35,875 bases of DNA. Source: Spirochaetales bacterium. GTDB taxonomy: Bacteria; Spirochaetota; Spirochaetia; SZUA-6; JAFGRV01. Both the position numbers and the translations under genes were made by a program. Shown piece after piece: positions 16,389 through 24,606 of this stretch. The stretch covers positions 1 to 35,875 of the forward strand of contig JAFGKU010000026.1 in assembly GCA_016928415.1 (NCBI GenBank), read 5' to 3'. The first letter of the stretch is position 1, and each line of letters starts with the position of its first letter. Below the pieces are notes generated by a model that was not told where the DNA came from, searched no databases, and saw only the letters and a list, made by a program, of their open reading frames with translations.

Positions 16389-18056
16389 ATGAAAAGTTTT
16401 TTTAAAATTTGCCTGATTCTTTTCGGGATCATGCTTTTTATTATTTCCTGTTCCGGGATGAGAGTCAAACCGGCAGGATTTGTTCACACGCAGGGAAAAA
16501 TCATTGTTGATGCGAGCGGGAACCCTGTCTGGCTGGTCGGTTTTGGCCTGGGTGGCTGGCTTGTCCCGGAAGGGTATATGCTGAAAACGCCGGGAGGTGA
16601 TTATGATGCTCCGATTGAGATACGCAATGCTATCATTGACCTGGTAGGTAAAGATAATGCCGACAAGTTTTATGAAGCGTATACGGCCAATTACGTCGGA
16701 GAGAAGGATTTGGAGACACTTGCTTCCTGGGGAGTCAATTCCATCCGGATACCTTTTTCATGGCGAAACCTCATGGAAGACCAGCCGCCGTATAACTTGA
16801 TTGACAAGGGATGGGAAACCATAGACCAGGCTGTTCGATGGTGCGGGAAGTACAAGATGTATGTTATTCTGGATATGCACGCCGCACCTGGCGGACAAAG
16901 CAGATACAACATAGCCGATTCCACCGGGAAGGCATTACTCTGGGATGAACCGGAAACATACCAGCCTCTCTGTATAGATATTTGGCAGAAACTTGCGGAA
17001 AAATACGCCGATAATAAATGGGTCATCGGATACGACCTTTTAAACGAGCCATATGGTGACGGTTATGCCGATGAAGAATTAAGGGATCTTTATGAACGGA
17101 TAACCAAAGCCATTCGAAAAGTTGATCATAATCATATGATCATTGCTGAGGGCGGTAAGTGGGCTCAGGATTTTGCCCCATTGGTTCCGCCGTGGGACGA
17201 TGATCTGGTTTATTCATTTCATTCCTATCCGCCGTCTTCCAGTGAAGGAGCTGCCTACAGGTGGCTGGATATTCGTGACGAGTACAATGTGCCTATCTGG
17301 CACGGAGAGACTGGAGAAAATTCCATATCCACATATGCGGCTGCCACCGAATTCCTGAAGGAATATGACATAGGCGTCAGCTGGTGGACACACAAGAAAA
17401 TATCTACGGGTACAAGTCCCTTTTCAGCCCAACTGACGGATGGGTGGAGAAAGATCCTTGAATATTGGGGAGGAAGCGGTCTCAAGCCTTCTCCTGAAGA
17501 GGCGATGAAAGGCTTGATGGAACAGGCCGAGGCACTGTCTATTGATAAATGCTTTTTCAATCCCGATATGGTCCGGGCGTTCGGGCTTCATACAGATGCA
17601 CCTGCAATTACGCCGCCGCCGTTTAAGGCGCCGGAACTGGTAATACCGGGGAAAATCGAAGCGGAATATTACACAACTTTTATGGATAACTCCAAGGGCA
17701 ACAATGGCGGTACGTTAAGGACCGAGGACGTTGATATCGAAATGTGCGCTGAGGGCGGTTACAATGTTGGTTGGGTCGACAAGGACGAATGGCTCGCTTA
17801 CCAGGTTAAGGTAAAAAAAGCAGGTAAGTATAAAATCGAGGTCCGGGTTGCCAGGCAGCCTTCGGGAGAAGAGGCTCTGCATTTTGAATTAGACGGGAAG
17901 GCCCTGACTGATAAAATAACCGTTCCTTCAACGGGCGGGTGGCAGAAGTGGACGAGTGTTTTTGCCGAAAATGTCGTGATTCCGGCTGGTGAGCATGAAT
18001 TGAAACTTGTGATGGATGGCGGTTCTTTTAATGTAAATTGGATTAAAATAGACTAG
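16389..18056 (+). CDS. GH5 glycoside hydrolase lipoprotein with C-terminal CBM6
   Basis: A 555-residue surface or periplasmic glycanase that hydrolyses beta-glucan, mannan or a related polysaccharide. It has a lipoprotein signal with lipobox IISC (Cys-21). The GH5 barrel spans about 40-385: GVNSIRIPFSW, VILDMHAAPGG, acid/base Glu-220 in YDLLNEPYG, FHSYPP and nucleophile Glu-307 in WHGETGENS. Residues about 420-555 form a CBM6-like carbohydrate-binding domain (begins GKIEAEYY; EWLAYQVKVKKAGKY; ends FNVNWIKID). AGGGGG precedes the ATG at 16389, which gives a clean lipoprotein signal; the longer frame is rejected. It is divergent from the HD-GYP sugar sensor, and a strong terminator follows. Exact polysaccharide specificity is not readable. 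Confidence 0.92.
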   Translation: MKSFFKICLILFGIMLFIISCSGMRVKPAGFVHTQGKIIVDASGNPVWLVGFGLGGWLVPEGYMLKTPGGDYDAPIEIRNAIIDLVGKDNADKFYEAYTANYVGEKDLETLASWGVNSIRIPFSWRNLMEDQPPYNLIDKGWETIDQAVRWCGKYKMYVILDMHAAPGGQSRYNIADSTGKALLWDEPETYQPLCIDIWQKLAEKYADNKWVIGYDLLNEPYGDGYADEELRDLYERITKAIRKVDHNHMIIAEGGKWAQDFAPLVPPWDDDLVYSFHSYPPSSSEGAAYRWLDIRDEYNVPIWHGETGENSISTYAAATEFLKEYDIGVSWWTHKKISTGTSPFSAQLTDGWRKILEYWGGSGLKPSPEEAMKGLMEQAEALSIDKCFFNPDMVRAFGLHTDAPAITPPPFKAPELVIPGKIEAEYYTTFMDNSKGNNGGTLRTEDVDIEMCAEGGYNVGWVDKDEWLAYQVKVKKAGKYKIEVRVARQPSGEEALHFELDGKALTDKITVPSTGGWQKWTSVFAENVVIPAGEHELKLVMDGGSFNVNWIKID

Positions 18057-18065
18057 TATTATCTT

Positions 18066-18097
18066 CGGCCGGGAAATTTTTTCCGGCCGTTTTTTTT
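18066..18097 (+). terminator. Intrinsic terminator of the GH5 gene
   Basis: CGGCCGG (18066-18072) pairs perfectly with CCGGCCG (18083-18089), extended by A-T pairs inside the stem, followed by eight Ts. It begins 10 bases after the GH5 stop. Confidence 0.9.
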
Positions 18098-18156
18098 TAT
18101 ATTGAGCAACAAAACATACCTTTAATTTAATCGGGAAATGGTTTACACTTTTTTTG

Positions 18157-19020
18157 ATGGCTTACAAAAGCAGAATTACGGTTTTCGGTATCCCGCTTAT
18201 CTGTGTTTCCGGGTCCGAACCGGCCGTGGGGTTTATAGCTATCGGGCAGTTCGCGTACGGCTTTTTTACCCTGGGCCAGTTCGGAATCGGGCTTATTTTC
18301 GGTATTGGTCAATTTATGGGCGGCTTTTTATCCATTGCTCAATTTTCTTTTGGACCTCTCCTGTCCATCGGGCAATTTTCGGTCGGCTGGTATTCAATCG
18401 GTATGTTCTCTTTTGGATATGAAGGTCTCCATATGATAGGTTACCATTTCCTGGAAAATAATTTTCTGGACGGTATTATAAGGGATGGGGATTCGATCTT
18501 TGATCTGCTGATACGTGTCGTGATTTTTACTGTTCTTACAATTTTCATAACCATTTTTTTAAGAAGCATATATAAGGGAGCTAAAAGAATTTTAAAAAAA
18601 ATATTGAAGGCGATAGACACTACCGGAGAAAAATCCGCCAAAAAGAAATCCGAATCAGGGAAGGGCAAAATAATATATAATACGGCAGTATTGCTGGCCG
18701 GAATGTTATTGGCCTGGCAAATCATGAATTGGGCGGGAATGAATCAGTTTTTTGATGAAGTGAAGTATGAACGGATAAGCATGATTGGTAAAGGCGGTAC
18801 GGCTGAAATTCTGGAGGTCAAGGAGCCTTTCCTTCAGTTAAGTGAAGATGAAATTCTTCTTCTTGTGATAATGGTATACCCGACGAATACTGAAATTACC
18901 CCTTATAGGGCGGAAATGGTTATACCTCTGGACAAAAAATCCCCGGACCCTGGTATGCAGATCAAGATAAAATATGATCCTCAAAATCTCTCGGACATAG
19001 TTTTGGATAACAGCAGCTGA
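18157..19020 (+). CDS. Membrane protein with N-terminal glycine pentad repeat
   Basis: A 287-residue protein of unknown function. Residues 25-87 are a regular repeat: small residues (Gly, once Ala-61) fall at 25, 30, 35, 40, 45, 51, 56, 61, 66, 72, 77, 82 and 87, with [GA]QF or GMF at 30, 40, 51, 61, 72 and 82. The step is 5,5,5,6, giving a 21-residue super-repeat reminiscent of four-sided beta-helices, although very hydrophobic. Two membrane helices follow (about 115-140 and 170-195) with a basic loop between, then a beta-rich C-terminal domain ending near KIKYDPQNLSDIVLD, resembling DUF3592-type domains. The first ATG in frame is at 18157, and no ribosome site is visible. The GH5 terminator just upstream implies its own promoter. 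Confidence 0.7.
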   Translation: MAYKSRITVFGIPLICVSGSEPAVGFIAIGQFAYGFFTLGQFGIGLIFGIGQFMGGFLSIAQFSFGPLLSIGQFSVGWYSIGMFSFGYEGLHMIGYHFLENNFLDGIIRDGDSIFDLLIRVVIFTVLTIFITIFLRSIYKGAKRILKKILKAIDTTGEKSAKKKSESGKGKIIYNTAVLLAGMLLAWQIMNWAGMNQFFDEVKYERISMIGKGGTAEILEVKEPFLQLSEDEILLLVIMVYPTNTEITPYRAEMVIPLDKKSPDPGMQIKIKYDPQNLSDIVLDNSS

Positions 19021-19062
19021 TGGAGGATGAAATATGTTCAGGCAGGATTCATAAAAGCGGGA

Positions 19063-19263
19063 TTAATTCCAGTTCTTTTTATTCAGTTCATGCAAAGGAT
19101 TTATTTTTTCCTTTACCATTATCAATGCCTTGCAATGCTCGCATCTATAATAATTTTTACCCATTTCTCCTTCGATGATTTCCATCACCCAGTTGCCTTT
19201 TAAAATGATACTTGATTTTTCACAATTGAAGCATTTGACTGTCATAAAGTAGTCAACCCCCAT
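19063..19263 (-). CDS. Small zinc-ribbon protein
   Basis: A 66-residue protein with two CxxC knuckles (CFNC and CEHC) about 28 residues apart, typical of a zinc ribbon. Nothing else is recognisable. A shorter start at 19245 (MTVKCFNCE) is equally possible, and neither start has a well-placed ribosome site. It is convergent with the pentad-repeat gene. Cytoplasmic; partner unknown. Confidence 0.5.
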   Translation of the reverse strand: MGVDYFMTVKCFNCEKSSIILKGNWVMEIIEGEMGKNYYRCEHCKALIMVKEKINPLHELNKKNWN

Positions 19264-19417
19264 TATAATTTTTAAGTACCTTTTCTTTGAATTGGGATAC
19301 TGTCAAAATATTTGAAGTCTCCTTTAATTAATATCATAGGATATTACTTTTTTTCTTTTTTTACCATTTAAAATAAAAAGAAAAAGGAAAAAAATTCCCG
19401 CAAATTATAGCTTTTAG

Positions 19418-19440
19418 AGATTTTTTGGTATAAAAAATCT
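19418..19440 (-). terminator. AT-rich hairpin after the GH13 stop
   Basis: AGATTTTTT (19418-19426) pairs perfectly with AAAAAATCT (19432-19440) at the 3' end of the - strand amylase gene. It lacks a GC stem and a separate T-run, so a terminator role is only possible. The rest of the 19264-19417 gap is A/T-rich homopurine or homopyrimidine sequence with no gene. Confidence 0.3.
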
Positions 19441-20797
19441 ATTTATTGGAAAAACTGCCAATCCGGGCCCAATTCGGTGGAATAGTGATTATCACTTTTC
19501 TGCCTCGGTAAAAAAGGGTTTCATTGTTCAATAAATCCCTGAAAGAAGTATTCCCGTTTCCTATGGATGATAAATCCATATCGGCGGGCTTTTCATCCGC
19601 GTTGACGGCTACGATTATCCGTTCGCCTTCCCGTTCCCTCAAGAACACGAATTGCCTGGACTTTGTCTGGATTGTACTGTATGTTCCATTCAGAAGGGCT
19701 CTGTTTTCCCGCCTGATGCGAATCAATTTTTTTATGGCTTCAAACAGGGCCGGCTGCGGCGCGTTTGAAAACAGCCTGCTTTTCTCCAAGACGGGGCGCA
19801 GCGCACTGTCATCACCGTTATTTTTAGTTCCTTCCATGCCCCATTCGCTTCCGTAATACAGCGATGGAATACCGGGCATGGTGAACAGCAGGATATAGAG
19901 CGGGTAGAGGTGCGGTTTATGCTTGAGGAGGCTTGCCACCCGGTTCACGTCATGATTGTCCGCAAACGAGTAAAGCAGCATATCACGATACAAACCGGAC
20001 GGTCCAAATTGCCTTTCAAGCGAGTGGGCTATCTCGAAGTAATTCGCATCATTGTGACTGGAGTATAGTCCTTTATAGCATTCATAATTGGTCACGGAAT
20101 CCAGCATCAGGGGATTAGCCCATAACCTGTAATCCCCGTGAAGAACTTCTCCCATGATCCAGAAGTCTTCCTTGATGGATTTGCATACATTCCGCAGGTC
20201 CTTTAAAAATTCCCAATCCAGGCAATAGGCCACGTCCAGTCGTAATCCGTCTATGTCGTATTCGAGGATCCAGGATTTACAGGCTTCAAAAAGATGGTCC
20301 TTCACGGACTGGTTCTTTAAATCAAGCTTGACCAGGTCAAAATGGCCTTCCCATGCCTCATAAGAAAAAGAATCGTTGTAAGGACTCCTCTGATTGAAAT
20401 TAACTCCCGTGAACCAGGACGCATAAGGTGATTCCCCTTTTTTTTCCTGCAGGTCGCGGAATGCCCAGAAATCCCTGCCGACATGATGGAATACACCGTC
20501 AAGCACTACTTTTATGTTCCTGTCGTGTAAATTGCGGACTATCGAGGCAAAATCATTATTAGTTCCCAGTCGCCGGTCAATTCTGAAATAGTCCGCCGTA
20601 TCATAACCGTGCCGCGAGGATTCAAACAGGGGACCGAAGTAAACGGCCGTGATTCCCAGCTCAGTAAAATAATCCAGCCATTCATTGAGATTTTGAAACC
20701 TGTTTACGGGTTCCCTTGTAAAATCGTTGTTTTTCTCCGCGTTTAAAAATCCTAATGGATAGATGTGGTAAAAAACTGCTTCCTCATACCAATGCAT
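19439..20797 (-). CDS. Alpha-amylase family (GH13) glycoside hydrolase
   Basis: A 452-residue cytoplasmic enzyme (no signal peptide) acting on alpha-glucosidic bonds, probably maltodextrins taken into the cell. The GH13 conserved regions are present: VVLDGVFHHV, GLRLDVAY with nucleophile Asp-188, WIMGEVLHG with acid/base Glu-217, and FADNHDVNR with transition-state Asp-283. The compact N-terminus goes straight into the barrel (VFYHIYPLGF). The start at 20797 is chosen because AAGGA lies 7-8 bases upstream and the promoter below would give a leader of about 15 bases; the longer frame to 20854 would begin upstream of the promoter. It is divergent from the PocR-AraC regulator, a natural candidate to control it. 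Subfamily (neopullulanase-like or maltogenic) is not assigned. Confidence 0.9.
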   Translation of the reverse strand: MHWYEEAVFYHIYPLGFLNAEKNNDFTREPVNRFQNLNEWLDYFTELGITAVYFGPLFESSRHGYDTADYFRIDRRLGTNNDFASIVRNLHDRNIKVVLDGVFHHVGRDFWAFRDLQEKKGESPYASWFTGVNFNQRSPYNDSFSYEAWEGHFDLVKLDLKNQSVKDHLFEACKSWILEYDIDGLRLDVAYCLDWEFLKDLRNVCKSIKEDFWIMGEVLHGDYRLWANPLMLDSVTNYECYKGLYSSHNDANYFEIAHSLERQFGPSGLYRDMLLYSFADNHDVNRVASLLKHKPHLYPLYILLFTMPGIPSLYYGSEWGMEGTKNNGDDSALRPVLEKSRLFSNAPQPALFEAIKKLIRIRRENRALLNGTYSTIQTKSRQFVFLREREGERIIVAVNADEKPADMDLSSIGNGNTSFRDLLNNETLFYRGRKVIITIPPNWARIGSFSNK

Positions 20798-20819
20798 AAT
20801 AATTTCCTTGTCTGAGCCA

Positions 20820-20848
20820 ATAATATACCGATCGGTATATAAAGTCAA
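20820..20848 (-). promoter_or_regulatory. GH13 promoter with an 18-base palindromic operator in its spacer
   Basis: Reading the - strand: TTGACT (20848-20843), a 17-base spacer and TATTAT (20825-20820). A perfect 18-base palindrome, ATATACCGATCGGTATAT (20823-20840), fills the spacer and overlaps the -10. A bound repressor would exclude RNA polymerase. The central ACCGATCGGT resembles TetR-type operators more than LacI-type ones; that is inference. Confidence 0.7.
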
Positions 20849-20964
20849 TACCAAAATAGAGAAAAGTATAATGTCCTGTAATTGGGTAATTTCGCATTTT
20901 GAGACTGGATGAGTTGATTAGGAAAAGATTAAGGATTAAAATAGAATCATGAAAGGAGAATTGC

Positions 20965-21897
20965 ATTAATTTCAACCTCTCTGGCCTTCTGAACAGTAAA
21001 ATCGTAAAACGGTTGATGGAAGAATTTTACAGGGTCACGCATCTGAATACAATCCTTAAAAATGTTGATGGTGATGTTCTTGCTATTTTTGTCAAACAAC
21101 AGAAACAATGTGAATTCTGTAAAATGATATATTCTACGGATTTAGGCGGGCATCACTGTTATGAATCGGATCAAAACGGTCTTAAAAAAGCGATAAAAAC
21201 AAAGAAACCCGTTTTATATAAATGCCACCTGGGTTTAACCGACGCCGTCATTCCCTTATTCGTCAAGGATAGTATAGTAGGGACCATATTAACAGGCCAG
21301 TATTATTCAACGGGTAATCCTCCCATTGATTTTAAGGAGATATCCGAAAAATACGGATTGGATGAAGGTGAGTTGAAGAGGACCTTTAATGACCTGGTTA
21401 AAGCGGATGACGAGAAAATACTCTTTTATATCAATTCCCTGTTCTGGCTCATCAATTACGTAATATCCGTTGAAATGCAGTTTCTGGAGCGGATAGAAGA
21501 CAATGATAATTATTACATGAATGTAAAGATCGGGAAAGCGACTGATATTATCAAGCAGAGGTACAATGAACAGCTGAATGAAGCGGACCTGGCCCGTGAA
21601 TTGTCAGTTTCCCGAAGCCATTTCTCCGCATCTTTTAAAAAATTCTCAGGCATTTCCTTCAAGGAATTCCTCATATTAGTCAGGATGGAAAACGCAAGAA
21701 AGCTTTTAAAATCTACATATAAAAGCATAACGGAAATAGGGTATGAGGTTGGGTACTCGGATTCCAATTATTTTTCCACGCTTTTCAGAAAAGAAATGGG
21801 AATGAGCCCCAAGGAATTCAGAAAACAGACCATGGACGACACCCGCCCCGAAACGGGCCGCAATGCCCTGCCGAAGGATGATGAAGGGAAGGAATAG
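20965..21897 (+). CDS. PocR-domain AraC-family transcription regulator (possible ATT start)
   Basis: The N-terminal half is a PocR-type ligand-binding domain with conserved Cys/His: QCEFC, HHCYESD, YKCHLGLTD and a GQYY that closes the sheet. The C-terminus carries two AraC helix-turn-helices (LARELSVSRSHFSASFKKFSG and ITEIGYEVGYSDSNYFSTLFRKEMGMSPKEF). The first ATG in frame is 21016 with no ribosome site and would cut the start of the PocR domain. Upstream, AAAGGAG (20952-20958) is followed 6 bases later by ATT at 20965; the frame is open and encodes the N-terminal residues expected for PocR proteins (NFNLSGLLNSKIVKRLMEEF). I therefore prefer 20965 (310 aa); 21016 is the conservative start. 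Divergent from GH13. Confidence 0.85.
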   Translation: MNFNLSGLLNSKIVKRLMEEFYRVTHLNTILKNVDGDVLAIFVKQQKQCEFCKMIYSTDLGGHHCYESDQNGLKKAIKTKKPVLYKCHLGLTDAVIPLFVKDSIVGTILTGQYYSTGNPPIDFKEISEKYGLDEGELKRTFNDLVKADDEKILFYINSLFWLINYVISVEMQFLERIEDNDNYYMNVKIGKATDIIKQRYNEQLNEADLARELSVSRSHFSASFKKFSGISFKEFLILVRMENARKLLKSTYKSITEIGYEVGYSDSNYFSTLFRKEMGMSPKEFRKQTMDDTRPETGRNALPKDDEGKE

Positions 21898-22606
21898 AAC
21901 CCTGCCGGAAGCAAAACTTTTTATAATAGCAACCCCCATCGGGAACATGGAAGATATTACCTACAGGGCTGTCAGGATTCTCAAGGAAACAACGGTACTG
22001 GCCTGCGAGGATACGCGGCAGACAAGGAAAATATATGACCGTTACGCACTTTCACCGCCTTCAACCATAATAGCCTACCATGAACATTCGGAAACGAAAG
22101 CGGGTAATAGAATTATGGGATTCCTGAAAGACGGGGTTTCTGTTGCCCTCTGCACGGATGCCGGGGTGCCCGGGTTGAGTGACCCCGGGTACAGGATTAT
22201 AGCCGAGGCGCAGGAAGCCGGTTTTGCCGTGGAAGTAATACCGGGTGCCAGCGCCATTACCACGGCATTGGTCGCATCGGGTTTGTCGGGAGCCAGCTTT
22301 ACTTTCAAAGGCTTCCCTCCTAGGAAAACGGGAGCCCGCAGGCGTTTCCTGGAAGCGGACAGCACATCCCCGCATACGCTCGTTTTTTTTGAATCCCCTT
22401 TCAGGATCATCGATTTTTTAAAGGAAGCACTGGAAGTCCTTGGGAACAGGAAAGCGGCCGTCTGTGTTGAACTGACAAAAAAATTCGAGGCTGTGAAAAG
22501 GGGCTACTTAAAGGAGTTACCTGAACAATTCGGCGCAGGCAGCATCAAAGGGGAAATAACGGTGGTGATTGCCGGGAACAATCCCAAGTTCATAAATGAA
22601 TCGTAA
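21878..22606 (+). CDS. rsmI: 16S rRNA (cytidine(1402)-2'-O)-methyltransferase
   Basis: S-adenosylmethionine-dependent enzyme that 2'-O-methylates C1402 in the ribosomal P site; tetrapyrrole-methylase fold. Signature segments are IATPIGNMEDITYRA, CEDTRQTRKIYDRY, CTDAGVPGLSDPGYR and PGASAITTALVASGL, in normal order. The gene overlaps the 3' end of the AraC gene in another frame. The start is unclear: ATGs at 21863, 21878 and 21881 lack good ribosome sites, whereas CTG at 21902 follows GGAAGGA by about 8 bases and would begin LPEAKLFIIATPIG, closer to the usual RsmI N-terminus. I give 21878 as a compromise. Confidence 0.92.
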   Translation: MMKGRNRTLPEAKLFIIATPIGNMEDITYRAVRILKETTVLACEDTRQTRKIYDRYALSPPSTIIAYHEHSETKAGNRIMGFLKDGVSVALCTDAGVPGLSDPGYRIIAEAQEAGFAVEVIPGASAITTALVASGLSGASFTFKGFPPRKTGARRRFLEADSTSPHTLVFFESPFRIIDFLKEALEVLGNRKAAVCVELTKKFEAVKRGYLKELPEQFGAGSIKGEITVVIAGNNPKFINES

Positions 22607-22621
22607 TGTCTCAGTAACCGG

Positions 22622-23008
22622 TTAAGGATTTTTCCACAGCAGCGCCGTTAAATTGCCTGCAATATAGACAAGAAGCCCGGTTATCGTTATTGCGGCCCAC
22701 ACGGGATGTATCATCCCCCTGACAGCGAAGAAGGCAATCAGGGCGATTGCAATGGGTTTGTAGAAAACCTGCATCCAGAGAATGGCTTTTCCTTTTTCCG
22801 GATCCCCGAGTGAAATTATGGAGAAAAAGGCCATGCTTAGAAACAATGGCACAATCAGGCTTACGGTGATGGGATCAAACCCGTTCCAGGAGATCAGCCT
22901 GCGAAAATCAGGGAACAGCCCGGCAAACAGGATTACCAGGGCAAAACCGCCGGCAACGGTGATATTATAAATGTGCATGGCTTTCAATAAGGTTTTCTGT
23001 TGGGGCAT
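22622..23008 (-). CDS. Small four-helix membrane protein, unknown function
   Basis: A 128-residue protein with four predicted membrane helices separated by short loops, the second loop holding SLGDPEKGKA. It has no family motif I can recognise. AAAGGAG lies 7 bases before the ATG, which supports it as a real gene. It converges on rsmI, with only the palindrome TAACCGGTTA (22615-22624) between them. Confidence 0.65.
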   Translation of the reverse strand: MPQQKTLLKAMHIYNITVAGGFALVILFAGLFPDFRRLISWNGFDPITVSLIVPLFLSMAFFSIISLGDPEKGKAILWMQVFYKPIAIALIAFFAVRGMIHPVWAAITITGLLVYIAGNLTALLWKNP

Positions 23009-23069
23009 GGTTACTCCTTTGTTAAAGATAGAAACTGGGGTGATTTACGTCAATATCTCTTTTGCCGGA

Positions 23070-24482
23070 TTAAAGTGAATAATCATCAATCCCGGACCAT
23101 TTGTCCGCGTTCATGAATTCATACCGGAAGAAGGCGGCACCGTCGGTATAATGCTGGCAGGTGATATTAAGCTGGCTGCCCAATTCCGCTCCCGTCATGT
23201 CTTTGATCAATTCTCCCGTATCTTTGTTCCACACGCCGAATGTCTGAAGGCTGGGTATTACCTTCACACCATTGGCCGCCGTCCGTGTTAAATTTGTCTG
23301 GATTATCAGGTCGGTTAATGTGGGGTGCCATGTTTCGTCTATATAATACAGCATGGGGCACATATAATCGCAGACCGATGCCAGGTCCGCGTAGCGCTGA
23401 CCGATACGTGTTTCAAAATTACCATTGTAAAACCTAAAGAGATTGAGCCAGACCGGAAGACCTCCCGAATGATTTTCCTTCAGTTCGCGGACAAAGGAGG
23501 TTACCGCCTCTATTTTGGCAAACGAAAAAACGGCAGGGCCTTCGTCGTACCTTATATGATCGAGCATCAGGCCGTCGATAGCGTAATTGGCAACAAAATA
23601 ATCAAACACTTCAAGAAGGTGAGCCCGGTGTATCGCGTTGTCCGGTGGAGAATTGGGATTAAAACAATCGACAAAAATCACGAATTGCATGCCCTTGTCG
23701 TGTACTTTGGTGATAAATGTGGACAGCGTAAAAATATCTGAATAACAGGTGATACCGGACGGTTCGTCAAAACCTTCGTCATAGAAAGCGAACGATCCGT
23801 TACCCGGAGTGACCGGGTCGGGCCCGTAAGCGCCCACGAAAACCGTGGTGATACCGTGATCGGAAAGGTCCTTGGCAATATCTTCTTCTGAAGCTACCCA
23901 GTCCATGCCGGTAACATGCATTGCGGCCGTGTTTATCTGGTGAACGGGGTCCGCGTCCTTTTGGGAGGCCCACAGGGCAAACGGTTGCAGGTGGTTTGCC
24001 GTGAATTGAACGGTGTTGGCCGATGTATCGATGTATTGCCTGTCCAGCGGGCCCCAGCAATGAACCTCGTCATCGTAATAAGCGGGGTATAAATCCGTCT
24101 CCGGTATGTCTGTGCCGTCCACTATGCCGTCGTCATCCTCATCGTCATAGGGAAGCGTAACGAAGATGTCACCCGGCAGCTCCATATTCCGCGGCCGGAT
24201 TTCGATGCAGGGGGAAACCAGGCTGAAGTGCAATGGGTTGTTTTCTGTGTGTATGCGAAGAAGCACCTCGATTTCCGTCGTTGCTTCGAAAATATCCGGG
24301 ATGATGCCAAGTTTAAAATAACGTACTTCCGGAACGGGATTCAGCAGCTCAATCTCCTGTTCATCCGGGCCGACGGCCCAGGTGCCTAACGAGACGTAAT
24401 TGGAAGGCGGGGGAACCCAGCAGGATGCAAATAAAAGAATCAGGTAAAACAAGCGTGCAACAATTCCGCCTTTGGAAACCAT
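23070..24482 (-). CDS. Lipoprotein with TIM-barrel glycoside-hydrolase-like domain
   Basis: A 470-residue lipoprotein (lipobox FASC, Cys-21). Residues about 30-190 form a beta-rich N-terminal region with an acidic, EF-hand/thrombospondin-like DDEDDDGIVDGTD loop, probably calcium-binding. The C-terminal half looks like a glycosylhydrolase-like barrel of the GHL10/DUF4015 type (inferred): FVIFVDCFN, YAIDGLMLDHIRYDEG, LPVWLNLFR, CDYMCPMLYYIDE and VIPSLQTFGVW. Asp in LMLDHIRY is a candidate catalytic residue. AGGAG lies upstream of the ATG at 24482, and that start gives the clean lipoprotein signal. Substrate unknown. Confidence 0.72.
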   Translation of the reverse strand: MVSKGGIVARLFYLILLFASCWVPPPSNYVSLGTWAVGPDEQEIELLNPVPEVRYFKLGIIPDIFEATTEIEVLLRIHTENNPLHFSLVSPCIEIRPRNMELPGDIFVTLPYDDEDDDGIVDGTDIPETDLYPAYYDDEVHCWGPLDRQYIDTSANTVQFTANHLQPFALWASQKDADPVHQINTAAMHVTGMDWVASEEDIAKDLSDHGITTVFVGAYGPDPVTPGNGSFAFYDEGFDEPSGITCYSDIFTLSTFITKVHDKGMQFVIFVDCFNPNSPPDNAIHRAHLLEVFDYFVANYAIDGLMLDHIRYDEGPAVFSFAKIEAVTSFVRELKENHSGGLPVWLNLFRFYNGNFETRIGQRYADLASVCDYMCPMLYYIDETWHPTLTDLIIQTNLTRTAANGVKVIPSLQTFGVWNKDTGELIKDMTGAELGSQLNITCQHYTDGAAFFRYEFMNADKWSGIDDYSL

Positions 24483-24606
24483 AACCTTCTCTCCTTTTGC
24501 GTCTGTATACAATGTACTTGGTTGCGGGGCATAATTCAAATTTTTTTTCTTATAAGTATGCAAACCATGCCACCGTTAAGGTGTAGAATGGCTGCCCATA
24601 CTTCTG

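Noticed and set aside
19329-19346. TAATATC/GATATTA inverted repeat upstream of the zinc-ribbon gene
   Set aside because: Short, A/T-rich and in the opposite sense to the sensor-gene repeats; too weak to call an operator.
22615-22624. TAACCGGTTA palindrome between rsmI and the membrane-protein gene
   Set aside because: Ten bases in a convergent gap with no T-run; not a terminator or a promoter site.
23325-23741. 138-codon frame antisense to the glycoside-hydrolase-like lipoprotein
   Set aside because: Shadow of a well-supported gene.
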